Positions 61,001-64,000 of a DNA stretch of 64,000 nucleotides are shown here, piece by piece. The stretch's first letter is position 1. The number at the start of each line of letters is the position of its first letter. Source of the stretch: Hevea brasiliensis (lineage: Eukaryota; Streptophyta; Magnoliopsida; Malpighiales; Euphorbiaceae); the NCBI RefSeq assembly GCF_030052815.1, contig NC_079505.1, forward strand, positions 13,432,388 through 13,496,387, written 5' to 3'. Position numbers and translations under genes: made by a program. The notes under the pieces are model-generated. The model was not told where the DNA came from. It searched no databases and saw only the letters and a program-made list of their open reading frames with translations.

Positions 61001-62219
61001 TACAATTGGTCACTAATAACTTATTAATTATATTCATTTGACAAAGTGAAAGCATCTATATAAATTTAAAACTAACACAAAAGATATAAAATGAAAAAAA
61101 AATTATATTTTATAAAAACATATTTTATTATATATTTTATTATTTGTACTAGATAATGTTTACTTAATAATTTCATTTTAAAATATATAATTATTTAAAT
61201 TTGAAATGTAACATCAATTGAAAGGAATTTATTTAATATAAATATTTTAATTAATTTTAATCATATATTTTAAAATTTAAGAATTATATATTTTATAAAA
61301 GAAATTAATAATTTATTTTATAAATTGTACGCTCTGATAGGCCTGAACCCATAGGCCACCACTATTCTCATTGGGGATTGCAAGGGGACAATGACCCCAT
61401 AATATAGACTAATATAAATATTATAATATTCTGTCTTTTGTGATAGATATATGAGATATTTAAGAAATACACTGGGTTAGTGTTTGTGAGTTCTGAGTTA
61501 TTGTATCTTACTCTTTTTTATCATAGTGAAACTTTTCTTTTGTTTTGCCTATGGACGTAGATCTTATAGTTCAACCACATAAATTATGTGTTATTTTTTT
61601 TCTCTTTTCTATCCTATGTGATTTTGCAATTATGTATATTTTAGATTTGTGTGCCTGCAATAACAAGAATAGACTTAACAATCATTAGATTAAATATTTA
61701 TATCAAGATTTGTATAAAATTAATGAAAAAATATATAATGAATTCACGAATTTAAATGAAAATTTGAATCTAAATACAAATTTGATCTAATGGTTGTTAA
61801 ACTCATTTGTATATGAGTTCGACCTCTCCATCGTTGCACTCGATTGTAACATTACATTCTGTCAATCAATAATTAATGTTAAGATTTTAGATTACATAAT
61901 TAATAGATTACGTAGTGTTATAAGTCTTTTGCTAAGAGGCAAATGAACATCTAGAATTTAAATAATTTGGCTAAATAATTAGTGTTTTTGGCCTTAAGAT
62001 AGGAGAAGTTATTAATTTCTCCACAGATTGCCTCCCAAGTATTCCAATTTGATTGTTGAGTTTAATTTAGCGTAAATTATAATCTCATCTTTATTGTAAG
62101 GTAGTTTTAATGAGTTGGTGTTTATATTTTTAGACTCGAAAGAGTTAGTCATAGAATTTTGAATCTGTTATTTAGTTTTATGTGCAAAAAGACCTTTTTT
62201 TTTCAAATACACATAAAAA
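58076..62219. other. AT-rich intergenic DNA; no gene seen
   Basis: Only short, low-complexity open frames. Apart from the 78-bp repeat block near 60.2 kb I recognise nothing. Confidence 0.65.
60010..60420. repeat. Tandem repeat, period about 78 bp, with internal inverted motifs
   Basis: CACAAATTG-type cores recur near 60175, 60254, 60332 and 60410. Each unit holds TTAGTGGGAAA-like and TTTCTCCACTAA-like arms that can pair, giving a chain of small hairpins. Units to the left (60010-60170) are shorter and more diverged. Confidence 0.8.
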
Positions 62220-63249
62220 ACTACTTCTTGAGAGCATTCCAAGATTTGCTCAATAATTTCTTGAAGTTTTTTTTGTGTCCATTAATTGTTCTTCAACAAA
62301 AAAAAATAAAAAATGCTTATGAATAATTGTGGCTCATGCTCCTCAACAACAATTTTCTTTTGACGGGTTTTGCCTTTAATAGAATTTTGTAATTTATGGA
62401 TATGCACAAATCTCTTTAACAATTTTTCTTTAATTTTTGGACAAGGCAAGTTTCCATTATATGCCGGCTCTTTTTTATTTTTCTTATTTTTATAGTTGGT
62501 TTTAATTGAGACTCAAATTCGAGAAGGTTAAATACATAATTTCATCTTTAAATTTTATTAAAAAAATTCTCGTAGAATTCTAAATTTTTAAAATGTTTTA
62601 TGACATACTTCAATTCCTGTAAAAGTGAAATTAAGATACTTGAGTTATTATTTAGTCTTAATTCTATTTTTATAGACGTTCTGAGGAGTTGAGGTGTGTC
62701 GAGAACTTTACAAGAGTTAAGGTAAGTCATGAAACATTTTAAAAATTTAGAGTGCCACATGTATTTTTTAATAAAATTTAGAGGTGAACTTATATATTTA
62801 ACTATTCGAGAATTTATCGCTTTTAAAAAGAGTCTAATATTGTTAAATTAAAGCTCATAAATAATAAAAAATTGATTTAACTAATTCAATTGTAAGTCTA
62901 ACGATAAAGTTATTTAATAACTCAAAGAATGTTTTGTCTAATTTATTTAGATAATTACAAACACCCAATCCAAGCAAAAGGCCCCTCCATTTCTCTCCTT
63001 ACTCTTTTACCAATTTAAATATTAAATTATAATTAATTTGATTGGCTGACTGATAATTCAAGATAAACCTTCAAGCTCCATACTGATCCATTCAAAATAT
63101 ATTACAAATGAAAATGCTGCCCCACAAAATAGAATGCAACTTTTATTCCAATTACTAGGAAAATACAATTAAAGACTCTAGATCTGCTTAATGACCAACT
63201 TATAAACTAATTACACATAAGTGGTTTTCCATGAGGTGGATTAACCTCT
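62220..63249. repeat. Diverged duplicate of the P450 downstream flank
   Basis: Blocks at 62240-62450 and 62945-63110 match 15370-15570 and 16045-16210 in the same order. 63215-63249 matches the sequence just beyond the P450 stop codon (about 17063-17096). Together with the gene fragment that follows, this is an old duplication of the P450 locus in the same orientation. Confidence 0.75.
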
Positions 63250-63433
63250 TCAAGTAGCAAATCTTTTTAAAACCCTAACCGTCAAACCCTTTTTCATATA
63301 AAGTATTACAGAAACACTTGGACTAACAGGGTGGTTTTCAACCACTTGAAGAGAATAATTCCAAATAACAGAAGCAGCAACCGTTTTCATTTGTAGAACG
63401 CTTAAGTCCTTGCCCATACAACTCTTGGGTCCT
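63250..63433 (-). pseudogene. 3' fragment of a second CYP96A gene, interrupted
   Basis: It matches the last 184 bases of the intact P450 (17097-17280) without indels. The minus-strand frame stays open from the insertion point to TGA at 63250-63252, and still has the haem-binding Cys (KSCMGKDL). The coding sequence is cut at 63433/63434 by a gypsy LTR in the same strand sense. The remaining 5' part, if it exists, lies beyond the window. Substitutions spread over codons suggest it was under coding constraint before the insertion. Residue changes such as RSC to KSC make function doubtful even without the insertion. Confidence 0.82.
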
Positions 63434-63600
63434 TGTGACGCCCCTTAGTCGTCTATCGTATAGCCGAGCAAGAAGTGCCCCATCGGTGCCGGAGCACCCT
63501 ATCTTGTCTTGTTATGTCTATTGTAAATTTTAATGTCATTTAAATCAGGTAATTTATGTGTAGATTTTTTTTTTTTTATCTTATTTCTGTGGAGACCCGG
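63434..63600 (-). mobile_element. End of a gypsy chromovirus LTR, inserted in the CYP96A copy
   Basis: It starts TGTGACGCCCCTTAGTCG and is the reverse complement of the last ~167 bases of the LTRs ending at 38628 and 47309. A TRIM at 63601 interrupts it. GTCCT at 63429-63433 is the expected target duplication; the partner is outside the window. Confidence 0.85.
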
Positions 63601-64000
63601 TGTAACACCCTAGGTAAATTCCACATCGGCAAAACACGGGAGAGATGTTAGGTTTATAAATTGATGGTTCGTAACCCCTAGTGACGCATTTTAAAACCGT
63701 GAGGGTTTCGGCCCAGAGCGAACAATATCACTAGTAGGCCGGGCCGTTACATTTGTGGTATCAGAGCCGCTCCGCGTGCAACCTTGAGCGATGGTGGGGC
63801 AAACCTCAGCGAGGACGCTGAGTCCCATAAGGGGGGTGGATTGTAACACCCTAGGTAAATCCCACATCGACAAAACACGGGAGAGATGCTGGGTTTATAA
63901 ATTGGCAGTTCGTAACCCCTAATGACGCATTTTAAAACCGTGAGGTTCTTCAGCCCAGAGCGGACAATATCACTAGTGGCCCGGGCCCGGACAATATCAC
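63601..64000 (+). mobile_element. TRIM, second locus, running to the window end
   Basis: The LTR at 63601-63751 (TGTAACACCC..GTTACA, 151 bp) is followed by the primer site TGGTATCAGAGC (63756-63767), a ~90-bp internal part, a polypurine tract (GGGGGGTGGAT, to 63841) and a second LTR from 63842. It is the same family as 23449-24104. The last bases repeat GGACAATATCAC (63962 and 63989), so the end is rearranged or another unit starts there. Confidence 0.85.

Overview
This is a stretch of plant nuclear genome, most likely a eudicot. The evidence is spliced genes with GT..AG introns, an OEP64/TOC64 organelle-import receptor gene, a CYP96A-type cytochrome P450, AT-rich intergenic DNA, and plant-specific retroelements (plant RTE LINEs, an Athila-type and a Tekay/Del-type Ty3-gypsy element, TRIMs). 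A tree of the Euphorbiaceae type is my guess from overall impression only; nothing here proves the species.

Layout. Positions 565-14792 (+) carry the 3' two thirds of an OEP64/TOC64 family gene as nine exons; its 5' end lies left of the window. Its 7-kb intron (1011-8027) has taken in a full-length RTE LINE with a perfect 17-bp target-site duplication (2242-5580) and a second, 5'-truncated RTE copy (6642-7865), both antisense to the gene. Positions 17097-18653 (-) hold an intact single-exon CYP96A-type P450 with a TATA box. The region 15.4-17.3 kb, including the end of the P450, has a diverged duplicate at 62.2-63.4 kb, where the second P450 copy is cut by a retroelement.

Positions 19920-49518 are a retrotransposon nest built on a duplicated 2-2.5 kb segment. 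Copy 1 (19920-34519) contains a 12.1-kb Athila-like element on the minus strand (21222-33339, TSD AGAAC). This has gag-protease and a downstream second ORF but no reverse transcriptase, RNase H or integrase, and it hosts a tandem TRIM (23449-24104, TSD GCTAG). Copy 2 (47310-49518) lacks that insertion and so shows the empty site. Between the copies lies a Tekay/Del-type chromovirus array on the plus strand: a partial 3' internal fragment (34516-35114), an LTR (35115-38628), a full internal region with a decayed polyprotein (38629-43445), and an LTR (43446-47309). The LTRs are 3.5-3.9 kb and contain a ~190-bp minisatellite whose copy number differs between them. Copy 1 is in turn the empty site for the gypsy insertion, so the two copies may be two haplotypes joined by microhomology recombination or by assembly.

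Positions 49.5-63.2 kb are AT-rich, gene-free DNA with a 3.7-kb solo LTR (54350-58070, TSD TATTA), a GTG-rich stretch, and a 78-bp tandem repeat near 60.2 kb. The window ends in a gypsy LTR fragment with a TRIM inserted in it, both inside the second P450 copy.

Only two host genes look functional (OEP64/TOC64 and CYP96A). All retroelement reading frames seen are broken. I found no rRNA, tRNA, CRISPR or bacterial-type feature, and no clearly novel biological system. The most informative structure is the pair of reciprocal empty sites around the retrotransposon nest.
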